A stretch of 64,000 bases of DNA from Phorcus lineatus. Taxonomy: Eukaryota > Mollusca > Gastropoda > Trochida > Trochidae. Positions within the stretch are counted from its first letter, which is position 1. Each line of letters starts with the position of its first letter. Below, in pieces: positions 34,245 to 49,200 of the stretch. A program made the position numbers and the translations under genes. The stretch is from assembly GCA_921293015.1 (NCBI GenBank), contig OV121081.1, positions 59,537,022-59,601,021 of the forward strand, in the 5' to 3' direction. The notes beneath the pieces were generated by a model. The model saw only the letters and a program-made list of their open reading frames with translations, was not told the DNA's origin and searched no databases.

Positions 34245-37200
34245 CTATAGAGAGAAAAATAGAAGTGTAACATATTTTGTTGGAAATGCAGCAGCATATG
34301 AAAGAATCATGTTAGCTCTGAATTATAATCAACATTTCAACACATGCCATGCTGTTGCTTGTATTGCCTAGGACATGTCCCCATGCTATGGTTATGTATT
34401 TGTTTGATCGGGTTCAGTAGAATGGTGAGGGTTTAGATATGTTGTTAGAAGTCATTGTTCTCCTTTCAATTGCCTATATGGTGGAACACATATATTTACA
34501 TATTAATATTTCTCATCGTTTGACTAACTACCATTGTGTTGCAGCGTCGCTAACAGTTGAAATATTGCCCAAGCGGCGCTAATCAACAACACATTCACTC
34601 ATTGTTGTAGGTTTCGTATTTCGCAGACCGTGACATTCTTTTAGCAAGCAGACTAATTGACGTATTGTTTTCCCTCATGAAGTTTTCCAAACGACTTTAC
34701 AAAATGCAAACTTGTGTACTTGTATACCCCTTGTATGTATGCGCTCTTGGAATGGGTCAGTGACACCTATCATTATCACTCTTTAAATCGAAATAATAGA
34801 CTAAGAAATAATATCAAACTCTGTTGATGTGCCTAAACTATATATTTTTTTGACTTAAATAGTTTTAATTAATGATGATGTTTAACAAAGAGGGAAAATT
34901 TAAAAAAAGATAGTTACTCGATGCAGGCTCAACTATATGTTTACTTTCCTAAAAGAGAAAGTGTCCCATACAAATATCATAATATCAATGTGAAAAGAAT
35001 ATTCGCTAAATGAAGTCTTGATATGTCTTATTTTATGAATTAATTTTGTTTGGTTTCATGAATATACATGTACTCCGTTTTCGAAATTCAAACATTTAAA
35101 CCTTGTTCAAGACAGCGCATCTCTGTTTTCACCAAATATGTGCTAGAAACTTATTTGATGATAATGACTTTTTAATGACAGATATTTATTAGTAAATAAA
35201 GAAACCAGGAACTTCATTTACAATTTCAAACCATTCCATGTATCACTCAATATTTCTCTCCAGTAAATAAGGTTATATCTCAAATTGAAGAGTTGTTGAC
35301 ATTTTCTCTTTAGATTAGATATTGCCTAACGTTGAGTATTTCAACACAATAAACGAGTATGAGTGTCTACTTGACAAACCCACCTTGCTCATACTGTACG
35401 TAGTGCCGCGCCTCGGTAGGTTCAGTAGCGTACATGCGCATTACGTTGTCGTCCATCAGGGCAGATCCCCTGAAGAGACTGAAGCACCCGGGACAACACA
35501 TAACACACCCAAACACGTGCTCCGCAGCTTTCTGCAGCCAGTGACCGACGGCGTATTCGAATTGCTGGTACCACACCATTGGACCATCCCCGATCGGATG
35601 GATTCGACCACAGACTGCTGCAACCTTCTTATTCTTCTTCATCCGGTCAATCAAAAGTCGGACCGAGTCGGGCCGGAAGTCGACATCACCGTCCAGTGTC
35701 ATGATAAACACGTTCTCTGCCTGGAGATTGAAATATAGACATCGTAATTTGAAATGTCATTCATTATTTTTTCCATTTTTATTTTTTTATGTGTTTAGAT
35801 GTTTATATATAAAGCAACTGATATTCCTGTGACGTTTTACAAATTACAGTGTATTACATCATGACATCCAAAGAAATTTTAACGAAGTAAGTATTCACAG
35901 CTCATATGGTTGAAGTTCGCAGGTCCTCACAAATTTTCAAATCTGAAACCTCTTAAAGCAATTGACTGTTTTGGATAACGTTTGAAAAAGAGCTCGATCC
36001 GATTTTATTCCAACAAAATACCCTAGTTGTGGTGATAATTTGAACAGACTCGATGAACTTTCCCAATTAGCAGGTCGGAGATCATTAATTGGATTGAAGG
36101 TAGCCATAAACCATACACAACAAAAAGGGCCTTTTGCTCCAACACTCTTCATGAAATAAAAGCATGCCCGAGGATTAAAACTACAGCTGATTAACAAAAG
36201 TTTGTTAAACTATGTTGAACTTATCATTTGGGGAAACTATGAATTAGTCACCAATTTTTAAGAAAATACTATATTGAATATATTTAGTATATCTAATAGT
36301 ATGAACCTTTGAATCAATCTATAAAGTTATTGTTTTTACACTTCATACACAAGGGACAGATACATGGTATGTCAGAAACAATTTTGGCACTCCTAGAAGG
36401 AGGCATGGGGTCAAAAATAGCAAATTGATATTTTCTGATTTGTTCAGTAAAATAGTATTTGAACACAGTTTAGATATTTATTAAATCTGAAAAGACACCT
36501 TTGGTTAAAATTATTATTATTATATATATATATAGCTTTTTTTACAAATCCACAATTTTATAAGATTACCAAGACATTTAAGATTTTGATATTTTGGACG
36601 CCAGAGCTTTAAGTATTTGATAGAAGTATGTTTTTCAGTCATCTTCTAAAAAAATCGTTATTATTTAAGAATAATGGTTGAATTAGAATAACCGAATTAT
36701 ACACTAAATTACATGATATTTGCACAAGGTCAAATGTATTGAAATAAACTTTTCAAAATCAGCTGGTTGCTGTCTCCGTGACTTGCAATAACGTCTTCTT
36801 GGTTCGATTACACACCCTGTTGTACTTAAACGAAGTACATTCCAGGACTTGGATTGATAATCATCACAGGTCAATCTTTATAATGGGGTTATCAGATTAC
36901 ATGCTGACAATTCAAAGGCAATAAGCCATGGCTGTACAGACAGTTAACTATGTCCTTCTGTTGCGCCTGTCATTAACAATGCTCATATATCAAGATAAAA
37001 AGCGACAGTAGCGTGAAGCAAAGTTGTAAATTACACTTGAGTGAAATGCGTGATGATTGGTGTATTTCATTTCCGGGTCAATGTGACATTATATTGTTCT
37101 TAATGCGTACAAAAATAAAGGTATTTTCTCTTTTTCAAACTCCAGAAAGAAAAATAGTTCCTTGACAATGATCACCTTAACTTTCAACAGGCGTCTGATA

Positions 37201-40200
37201 ACAGGACAGCAATCTCTAGTCAACTAAAATTTGAGATAACACGCATTTAACTTTACCCCTACGCAGGCCTTGTCATTTCAACACGTTGAAAAAGTATGAA
37301 TGAAAATTAGTTAGGGGCACAGGGACGTGTATCGCTTACAAATAACGTTTGAAAGACAATACCCCTATGGCTGGCTATACGATAACAGGGAAGGATATAA
37401 CGAGTTATCTGTTTTACATGGGCTAATTCTAAGCAATACACGTCTCTCTGGTTAAGACAGATACAAATCAGAGTTAAATACGTTTTGAACGGTGTATATG
37501 ATTCTTAGTGACAGTGACTTGCCAATTTACTTAATGCAAACGAATTCCAGAAATCTCTAGAACCGAAAATGAGATAAAACATAAAACCATTAAAGAAGGC
37601 GAATTCTAGACTGACATTTAAACGCTTTTTAATAGATCTGCAAAGGGTAACATATTACAATTTGGTTATACAATTCCGACTTCTAATTTTGTTCATACGC
37701 ATTCTTAGTAATGTGTCTTTGTAGAGGTTTTCATCTTAATGTCTCACGCGTTAATTATCCGTGCGTACACTACGGGCACCATTGTTAAAGGCGCCTATCA
37801 ATTAATACAAAATAGCACGTTCTCTGATACTCGGGACTCTTACTTGAAGGAAGAAATTAATTTGTCAATTTTGATATCGGCTATCTTTGGGTTATGTAAA
37901 TATATATATACAACAAACACATATGAACATAGGAATCTGTTTCATTAAAAGTGGATTTGTTTTTGTTAATTGTAACCGTAGTTGACAAAGAAGTAATCTT
38001 ACGCTTACATCTTATCAAAGGAAAAACAAAAGGCAATGAGACTGATATTTTTTGAACGGTTTGACTACCATGTTACAGGCTGGCAGCATCAGGAAGACTT
38101 TTATGGATCACCGACTTCATTATTGACAAAAGTGACGTCTTACATGGCTGCTAGTCTTCCTGGTATTTTGTAGAAGCGAAAGTCGGTGGAATGGGTATGT
38201 TTCTGTACTAAAGGTTTCATCAATGATTTATTTATACATATAAACGACTTGATTAGCTTGTCGTATTGATATACATAATTACATCACGAAGACTGAAAAA
38301 AATCCCCTTGAATTTCCTTCCTTGGGTCGTATCCCTTGTGCAATAGATTGGAAATTACCATACTGCGTCTTTTCACATTGATCCTGTGAACAACATATGT
38401 GGACATTGAAAGTAAGAAAGTTTATAACTTTTGTTAATTAATGTGATTACTGGATCGATGAACTCCAATTTTCACAGATCGGTGAATCCCTTCTCATGCA
38501 AATCAACGGAGCATGCATGTCAGTTATCAAGACGAAAAAGTGCGCTGACAAGCGTGAAGAGAGGAGCGAAAAACTAAGAAAACGTTGTCAAGATGCTCAA
38601 TTCCCTTTCCCTATTCAAACTTTTCGAGTTGAAATATCCGGAATTTTTCGAACACCCGCGAGTATATCTAACATAAGTAATAACTACACGTACATTGAAG
38701 GAGAGTCGTAATCTATATAATCATTTAGATCTAGAGATTACTTATTTTGATACTTTTCACAAGAGATATCTTGTTACAAAGAAATACATTCAACTACATC
38801 CTTGAGTATAATGAATAGACCTTAGTTGGAATTTATAGTAGTCATTGAGATGAAAAGATAAATCTAATTACGCTGTTAAGATATTTCCCACATGAGATCC
38901 CACGTTGTGTTTGTCTGTAGTTAGTTATTCTTAAGAAATAGGTACTTCCTGATTGTCAATATCTTATGACCCATTGTTAGACTGTGCCAATCCCTGGGCC
39001 TCAATTGTCCGATTCCATGTACATATCTATAAATAAGTACCGTTTGACTCACATTATGAGTCAATGTAAGTATTCCACGAAATACTAATGATTTATAATC
39101 ATGACCTTTCTGAAGTTGCTTACTGCTCGTAGCATGTGGTCTGCTGAAGTGTATATACATAATACATAAGTAGTGGATGACACGCAAAATCATAATGTCT
39201 TTTTAGAGGCTTCTCTTACTATTACAGGTTGTTTACACCTTTTGATGAAAATTTGAAACTTTACTTAGAGTACCGTTGACTTTCTCTACCTTTACAATAG
39301 AACCTTGTCCGCGATATTTACAGTGGTAAGTGTAATTTTTAGAGGAGTAAAACTTATTAACACGATAACCTTAAATCAATGGGACAATATTCGGCATTCA
39401 TTTGAATTAATACTCAATATTTAATCTATGATGATTATAGAAAATCTAAGACATGAAAAATAACTGGATTGAACGTCTTTTAATATTTAATAATATAATA
39501 ATAATTTTATACATAATTTAATATATGAAGAAATATAACAATTTCGATAATGAAATAGAATTATTGACAGTGCAATGACAACAACAATTCAATATCATTT
39601 CTGGGTTTCAAAACTATGACTGAATTGAAGTCTTTATGTCCAGTCTCACTGTGAGTCTTGTAAGGATAAGACAATATCCTGATGATAACTGATTAATAAA
39701 ACCTAATCATAAAATTAATAAAAAATGCACATTAGGGTTACCTACCCTGCGTACAACGTCATCAGGAAGGTTGTTGAGCAAGGACGTGAAGGGTCGTACA
39801 CGATGTCGTTTCCGCTTCCGTTCCTTTGCTTTAGTTTTACCGTCAACGTCTGAGGTGACCTTGTCCTTTATAAGATCTTCAACAGTCTTGTACGTTTGCC
39901 CGACCAGCTTGTGTCCCAGTAGATAATACAGGTACATGATCTGACATCAATTAAAAAACTAGATGTACCTTCCCCGTTCGACGTTAACCGTTCAAATATT
40001 GGTTATACATCCCTCATAGCGATTTAGTTTTTATATCAAGATTATCTTACTAATGATTTCAAATATAGACTAACGGCATGTATATCGTTCTTAGAAAGTA
40101 AGTAATGGAACATGGTGAGTGTAATTAAATCATGAATTATCAATATAAGATGATTATGTCTTAACACATGTGTTTATGCATGCTATGTCAACATGTTGTT

Positions 40201-43200
40201 TACTTTTGGAAAGAACAACACAGCCAACATGGTCTATTTTGAACCTTGAATTTTTTGAATGTCTGTTCTTAGAGTGTAACTAGTTGAAACATCTTCCGGT
40301 TGTTAAATACTGTATAGAAAACATCCAAATCGGAATGTCTTCCCGTCATGCAAGATAGAACAGGTTGAACAACGCAACGCAATTTTAAGGCCTTGACCCA
40401 CTAAGACTACAAGGCATAACTCGCCCTGTATCCAGCCTCCTGCTGTCCTCTATAACTTTTCTTTGCGATCACTTCGGTGAATTGCACTCCAACTTGATAG
40501 CTTAATTAGAAAAGGTTTTTACAGTCCCCATGAAAGTGCTTCAGACACATCATGTATAATGACAGAAGGGAAAGTTGTCCTACAAGTTGGACGAGAATCA
40601 CTCACCTGTGACCACCTCTTCTTGTGTCTAATCTTCTCCTTGTCCTTCAAGTGAATGTTGAACATTGTCCCTCCTGGCATCTCGAAGGATAATCGACCTC
40701 CATAAGGGGTGACGATCTTATCGAAACTGTTCAACTCCATCCGCCCCTTTGCAACAGACCTACAGCGAAATCCATACAATTTTATCAGTCGTTGTTGCTC
40801 CTAATGTAAAATATCATGAACTTCTTTAAAAGAATAGTATATAAAAGAAGCTCATTTAGTATATATCCTCTTAATATATGTCTTGGGTTTCATTTTAAGG
40901 CAGCTTAGGGTCTTTATTTATTGTAACCGACGTTTGCTTATTGAAAAAATGCCCTATGCTTTTAGATCAGAGAAATTTGTACGTTAAAATTTGAGAAATT
41001 TGCGAATTCATGCAACATGAACAGGAACATTGTTAATATGACATCGAAAAAAGCAATTTCACAAGGAAAAATTCACTCTCTTCCTAACCCGTGGTATCAG
41101 TTTTTGCATGTTTACATTAGAAAAGAAAATATTCTTCAAATGAAATGTCGCTGGTTAATAGGTTCTTAAAAACATGGTTCAAAACCACATTTAAGAAAGA
41201 CAATAGATAAAGAAAATACTAACGCTACAGCCTCTGGCATGACCTCTAACAGCAACCTGACATACGAGTTCACCTCTCGTTGCTTTGAATCGGGGTCCGT
41301 TTGGAAGGCATCGTCAAATATTATGTGAACTGAAGATAAACAAACAAAAATGTATTAGTTGAAAGCTGAAATGTTCAAACCGACAGGGGTTTGAGGAAAT
41401 TTAAGAAGATTAAAATAGAGAAGAATGGTATTTGGTATGGTACTTACTCTCCGCGTCATAGTTATCTATATTGCTGTCTAAAAATTTATCCGCTGCTATT
41501 CTTCGGGCACAGTTGTCGAAATCCAACCTATAAATAAAAATGTAATACAATGTTTATAACACCTCGTACATGTTCATTCAATGGCATTTGGTGTTTATGG
41601 CATTGAATACATATATCAACTGAAAAATTGACGTTGATAGTAAGTGACGTAATGAACTGCTCACTGATGACACATTATTAACGTTACCCCAAATTTGCAC
41701 CATATGGTTAAAAAATCAGGATCTTTATAAGCGTGGAAGTCTTTGGTTGTAAATTAAGTTCTTTTGAACAGCTGGTCCCGGCTTATTTGACATAAAAGTT
41801 AATCATTATTTCTCATGTCACTGATAGTAAGCAAAGGTGGACTGACCTGAAGAGGGACTTAAGCAGTTGGACCATCTCCTGCCTGGTCTCGTGCCACATG
41901 GTCGCACAGACGTAGACCATGGGGCAGTCTATCTTCTCCTCCTCCCCCTTCTTTACCTTGTGGTGACGTTCCCTCTTCACCTGACGGTCGTCTCGTCTCC
42001 GGGCTGCCAGGCTCTGGTAGGGGAAGATGCCGTCTCGGTGGTTGAACACGAATAACCTGATGAAAATTTTGAAAACTTTATGAGAAGAAGTTAGCAACTT
42101 GGTGTGTAGACTTTTCAAACTGTTATTGAGAAAATTCGGAATTATATAACATGAATAGTGGAAATCCAGGATTCCAGGCTCTGGATTTTTTTTCATTATA
42201 GGTGGAGAGATAAAAGACCATGATTTGGGGCATTAACAATAAAGTCAAGAAATGAAGACATTTATATTGAGAAAACAATTATCTTGTAGAGATAAACTGA
42301 AACTTGATGTTGAAAACAAACTACCGTTGTTTTGGAATAGTTGAAGTATGGAATATTTGTAATCCAGGAGACTTAGTGAAGTCACTAACAAACTGAATTT
42401 GAGAGTTAGTGGGGAAAGCAGTCATGGTGTTAGGAAGTGGAGAACTTCACAATTTTATGTTGAGAGTATATAAGGGAAGTTATCAAGCGATAAACTGTTA
42501 CTGACATACCTGTCTGTCTTCGCCATCCTCTCAATATCAGGAAACCATATGTGGTTGGTGACAATAATGTAAGATATCCACATGGCACCTCCTATAGCCA
42601 TGGTTACGTAGAAATCTATAGAATCTGTCTTGAGGGAAACACTACAAATTGTCGATAGATCCCAGGGCTTCAGATAATTCACTGGGACACACAAGGTTGA
42701 TATCACAGCAGATGCTACAGGAACAAGCACTAGAGGTAAGGCAAATGCAAATCTCTGCATGTAGAGTCTACAGGCAATGCCCGAACAGTATGTACAGATG
42801 AATGTCGTGATGATCTGAATGTAAAGTAGTCCATACGTGGAGAAGTGAATCTCAATACCCTTAGTAGTCCACATCTTAGCATAACTTGTTACCAATGCTT
42901 CTAAAACTTCAAATACCATGATCTGTTCGTCAGAAATCAATGCCTGAGGAAGCATTGTTATAATTGGTATCTGGATCAGACCTGAATATATATAAGATGT
43001 GTCTCTAATACGCTGTATGTTCTTCCTGTGCAAGCCCGGATTAACATGTTTCTTTCCAAACACCAGAACTCCATAGAAGTAATTCTCCCACCAAGTAATG
43101 GTGGTTAAAAAGGCAAAAAGCAACACTGGCCAAATGTCCTGAACTGTAAAGCTGCTTGTCAGCTCCCTATAAATCATGTCTTTGAATATGAGAACTGGTA

Positions 43201-46200
43201 TTGCTCCCATCTGAACTAGAAATGCGAAGACTAATAAAACCAGAACTACAGAAAACTTAAAACGTTTTTTCCTTTTTGTCTTTTTGTCTTCCACAACTGC
43301 CTTGTGTTTCTGGAAGCAGTGATTGACTCCCTTCATGAAAGCAGGAAATTGGAAGACAGCTAAACCAAGCAAGACACACTCCAGAGGGGAGACAGTCGGG
43401 TAGACTCTGAAGAGGAGGATGGACCGACCAGCACACTGAAGGATGTCCATGAAACAGATCTGGAATTACAAAGTTCAATTACATCGTGTTTCTTGAGTAA
43501 GAATGATTTATTATATTGGCAATATTCTAAATTACATAGAATCTCAACTAATTCTTCATCAAAACGTGACAATCAAAAGGTATCATGATTTTTATTCTTT
43601 AAAGAGCCACTCCGTGAGTTGTTGGAGTCATGTATGCCAAACTTAATCAATGGTGTCATTTGATCGCGAAGTATCGACTGTTACCAAAAATACACGTTTT
43701 AAAGCTCTTTTTTTAAACAGTGACCATATGAAGGTAGAACGTCGCAGTTATGATCGAAAACCGGACAGTGGCGCGCGTCAAATAGTCAAACGTAACTTTG
43801 GAGACTAATCTAAAACAGCCAGGAGGGCAGTTATGAGTTGATAGTGTCTGTTAGGTTGTATAACCAGTATCCATGTATATTGGACGTGATATCTACACCT
43901 GTGTGCATTTATAAGGCTGTTTTTAGATTTTCATGGAAAACCAGTATTTGTCATATAAATGTCTTTTGGACGTGAAAAGTTAAGATGTTTTCATTTTATA
44001 TCACCACATATGACATTTAGGTTCGTATCAAAGGTAAATAATATGTTATGAAAATCAGGGAGTGGCTCTTTAAGACACGGATATCATAAAACACAAGGCG
44101 TGTCGAACTTGCTTCAAGTGAAATGCAAATTTAAAAACATGCTTGTCAAATCAAAAGCATAGAACAAAATCTTTTCAAAACTCAAGAGATAAAAATTAAT
44201 TGCAAAATAGAGTTCAACCTTGGTCTAATAATATACACAACTAAAAAAGGCACTCACCCCAATAATAGTTTTAAAGTTTGGCCACTCCTTCCTGCCAAAG
44301 CACGACTTGATGAGGCAGCTAATCCACATTATGACGACAGGGATCAGTTGACACAGCATTGTCAGAGTGGTTGAAAAACTCTTCTTTCCTGCCTGCGTGT
44401 TCAAATGAATACTATTTTCAGTTAAGATGAAGCATTAAATATATCATTAATTGACTGGAGAAAAAAACTATCCTTGAAGAGAATGCATCCTCGATAATGC
44501 GGAGTAAACGTTCAGATCATTCTGCGCTATGCTATATACAGGTAATAAAATTAACGAGTCGAGCCTACCTTGAATCCAGATAACAGTGGTGAATTATCGC
44601 AACCTTAACTCAATTGGAATGAGGGTGGGTGAGAATGGTGTAGTGATGGTTGTAAAGTGGGTAGTCTCACCTGAGGAACTGACTTGGCGACCCATATAAG
44701 GCTGATGACACTTGAGGTACCCGAGGCGAGGACGAGGATGGAGAGGAAGATGTACGCAAGGAACCGACATGCTCTCCTCACTTTCATCTCGAAGTCGTTG
44801 TTATGTTCAAAATCTCTCTCCGTCACTCGGAACGCCAGGTAGGACCTACATAAGTTATAGAAGATACTAAATTAGATACCTTAAAACTAACTATCGAAAG
44901 AAAGTAATTATCAACAAATGAATAAACAAGTTTGTATGTCTTTGATTTTTCGATGTAAATGCATTATAAAGAGGGTTAAGAGAATTCAATTTCGAGGATG
45001 ACCAGCTTCTCGTGAATTTTATCTTTAGACCATATGGCTAAAGTAATCCACAACGAATTAGAGTTGTAACACAAAAAACACACAAAAATCACTTACGGAA
45101 CATCTTTAAGATTGTCTTCTGAAGAAGCACTGCGTAATGGTACCTCCTCCTCCTTTTCCTCCTCAGGAATAGTCTCCTCCTCAGCTATGGTCCCAAGATC
45201 CTCCTGGGAACTGGACCGTGTCCCCAGCCCGGACTCGGTCAGATTATCCAGTACTGCAGTACTTCCCTCCCCTCCGGAATAGTTGCTGTCCGACTCTGCA
45301 CTTGGTGACCCCTGAAGGTTCCTCAACTTCTTGGCTTCTTCCATGGCTCGACGTTCGGCTTCCTTCTTCTCCCTGGCTTCCCTCTCAGCGGCTTCTTTCT
45401 CGGCTTGCTAGTATTGTAAATAGAGGAAAAGGTTGTTTTGCTTCAAGTTCATCCACTGCACAGCATCAGTATAAGCAAGCAATTTCAATTTGAAATTTCC
45501 TAGCATCCAAGTAATGTAGGAGAACCGAACCTCCCTGAGAAAGTGGATAAACAATTTCCTTATTGCCTTATTGAGATTCTCAGGCTCAAAATAGTCAGTT
45601 TGGATATCTCATAATTGATGCTAAATTCAGTACTCAATATATGCCTACGGTTCGTTCTAAAAGTGCTTTTGTGAGATTGAAGAAAACATGTTTTATTTCA
45701 AAAAATCGTTCGTTCATTTGACCTATTTCCTTCACCAAATATAAGTCTTGAGAATGGTCAGTATGCAGAACATATATTTCTAGCTCATGTTGTTCGAGTA
45801 AACTGACCAATTTCAGGTATTACGATTAGAATACGCAGATTTGAAAAACTATTCCAATCATGCTGTTTCTTTAACGAAAATAGACTATGAGATTTAAAAG
45901 GCGGGGTGTGTTAATAAACTAACCTTCTGCGCAACCACGGCTTCAAGAACATCTCTGTGATCCATCTTCAGAAACACCTACGGAGAGAACATCACTTGCT
46001 TTGATACCCTTTTATTTTCATGTTTCTGTTTTATTTCCATTCAGTTACATTTATTGTTAAGTGCTGTTAGAGTCTGTTATGTTTTAAGTATGCCAACAAA
46101 ATGCAAAACGGAAAATTGTGGAAGGTATCCTTGGATAACCTTGCACGTTTTGTCTCCTGAAATTTCGTTAATCCTCTACCAAATATTGATGACATAATAA

Positions 46201-49200
46201 ATATATAATAAACATAATAAATAAATAAATATATAGATATATATTATATACATAAATGGCAGACATTGCAAAAGTATATGAAAGTATATATGAAAATTAA
46301 CTCTTCCCGAAATGTAAAAAGATCTAACAGTATGTCTTACCTTTGTTTTACCAAACTGATGATTTGTGATGGTTGTTTCATCAATAATAGCCTTTGACCT
46401 CACTTTGGGATCACTGTCGACAGCTTTTCCTTCTATGATGGTTGCATATCTGATAATGATGATGAGTATAAAAGTTCATAATAAAAAGATAATCATAAAG
46501 ATGATGATATTGTTGATCGTGATGATGAAGTTAATAGTGATGATGTTGAAAGTTGATAGAAACATTGTTTATACGATTCACTCTCTAGAACCAATAATAT
46601 TCTAAATTTGCTATGATTGATTTTTTAATGTGTTATAATTCTTCATTCTTCTACAATAATCCATTACAAAGAGATGTTAACTCAGCTTTGTAGAGGAACT
46701 TATTATTCTCTTATTCTGATCGCTCAGACCTATTTCTCAAAGTATTCACAGTTTTGGTAAGACACTTGGTTTTTCTTATTGCACTGATGTAATGGAAGTC
46801 TCAATTATAATTAACCGAATGAAATAGAATCATGATTAGCCCTTTGAAATGAGCTTCTACAAACCTTTGCGCGAAGTCTGGGTAGGGCACTCTGATTGGG
46901 TACCCGGCTTTCCTGACTGTAGCGACCTCCAACAGACCGCTACACTTTAATTGTTCTCTCACAAGTTGGCTGTCGAACTTCTTCGGTTTCAATTGAATAT
47001 TTGGTTTGATACATCTGCCAGATTAATATACAACTACTTTTAGATAACAGTGAAAAATACTAAAAGATAAACGGATCCTCCTAAATTAGCGATTTGAGTA
47101 TTATATTGATGGTTATAAGAACGACATATAGAGATGAGTCAATATCTAATTAGGGCGTTTAGGAATGTTTGTTCCAAAGTCTATCTTAAAGCACTTGATT
47201 ATTTTTACGTTTTGTTCTCAATGTGTGACAACCTTACAAAATGTTATGGTAAAATGTTACACATACACAAACTTTCTTTTTATAACTTTTTAACAGCTGT
47301 AGATAGTTTTCGACCAGGGGGTTCATTAATAGTCATATATTCGACTTTTGACACAATTGGTGCACGTATCAATTGAGTTTGTGAGTATCAAATGATAGTG
47401 TTACATGGTGTAACACACAGTGAAATTGACATGTTTACACAGCCGATATTGACATGTTTATTTAGCGGGAGTGACTACAAGGACTTACCTTACAAAAACG
47501 GGCTTGGTTGTGCTCAACTTTGTCATCATGTGATCTAGCGAAGTCTGAAATGGGGAGCAATGATAAATATCATACTACATAAGGAAATCTGTGATTAGGT
47601 TTTTCTTCACCAGTGAAGATCAAAACACATCGAAAAAGCGGTTGAACGTATTAATCTCGTTAAACGGCACAACAGTGCAACATCATTTGTTCCTGTTTAA
47701 TGTTCAGTTGACTACTGAAAGTATCTACCAGCAACAATGGAAGCGGTTTAACACAAGAATGGTAGCCCGTTTCTGGTTATCGCTAAAATCCAGACATCCA
47801 ATTAATGGAAACTTTTATAGACATTAATCTAGAGGTAAATGAGGGTATGTAAAAAGTAGGTTGAAGGAAGAAGCTACTCTGTCCTTGAACCGCACATGTC
47901 AATGTTTAAAGTGCCACAGTATTCCGTATCTTGTTGATGTGAGGATAATCTGATTTTGATCTTCGAACACCTAACATCGAAGTAGCAGTGCACGAGTCCT
48001 AGCTATGCATAGCATATATTTTATGTAAGAGATTGTACACCCTAGAGGCCGATCTGTGAAGAAAGTCCAGCTTACTTTGAATTTTTCTGTCACTCTTCCT
48101 GTTAAACGCCCAGTCGATTGTCCTTGTCGGCCGTTCGCAAATCTGAAGATTGATTATGTATTTGATTTAAGACTTCGAAGGATACCTGCTGCAAATATAT
48201 TATCAACCTTATGCCACATTCATTTTTCTTGATGAAAGATAACAAAAAAGGAAATGTACTCCTTCGAAACCGATAGCCCTCTATTTCGACATTGTCGTTA
48301 ATAATACTTTAAGTAGGTATAAATGGGAGTTCGGAACAACGGAGACCGAAAGGTATTTTTTAATTACCCATAACAAGTTGTTTTTGTGCTAAGGATAATG
48401 AAAAAAGGGTTTTGGTCTATGTTGTTTCAGAACCTCCATTTTAACCTGTTCTGTTTATTTGGTCCAAAATGTGTCCCTGTCAGGTCGCGTAAGGTCACTT
48501 ATACGATAACTCTCTGTGCCAACATTTTTGCCCGATCTCGAAACAATTTCCCTTTCAGAGGAAATATTCATATTTATTACAACGACACATAATTGTTTTA
48601 ATTACTTACGGTGTAGGGATGTGTCCACGATGTCTGTTTCTGTGACGCATTGAACTACGCCCGCCGCTGCAGGGGAAATATAGGAGCAGTCAGTATTTTA
48701 CATATTTTAAATTATCAAAATATATCAATATGTTCAGACACTCTTACAAACATAATGGTACTAGTCAGATAGTCAGAAACTCACGTGTTCATGGCCATGG
48801 TGGTTCTACTTCCTAGAAGGAAGTAATCCTGTACGAAAATGTTGGTGCTTTCTTCGACCGCCTCCTTCAGATTGTTTGGTAGTGTGTCACTGTTCTTCTC
48901 CAGGAACCCAGAAGCGTTGTACATAACCTGTATAGACCAATATAAGATAGAGGGAATGTTTTGTGTTTTAAAACCATTGATCGTTTCTCGTGTGTTAGGG
49001 TTAGAAGAAATATCTTGAAAGTTGATTATAATTGAGTGGTTGACAGCTTAAAGGTTATACTATCAAGAATGGTGTAAAATGTAAACGTGTGTGGAGGCAA
49101 TCATCTCTTCCTTTGGCAATTTCAAACCACGAAATTGTAACTGAAAGTAACTGAACAAAGATTATGGAAATGGTATAGAAAAAGCATGGATTAATTGAAA

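Noticed and set aside
35937..36197. 86-codon minus-strand frame inside a chitin synthase intron
   Set aside because: The flanking exons join without a missing segment and the frame has no known domain or compatible splice sites; possibly an old repeat but not supportable.
47905..47930. Another TTAA MITE end (TTAAAGTGCCACAG)
   Set aside because: It resembles the end of the 470-bp family, but no partner end and no internal matches were found nearby.
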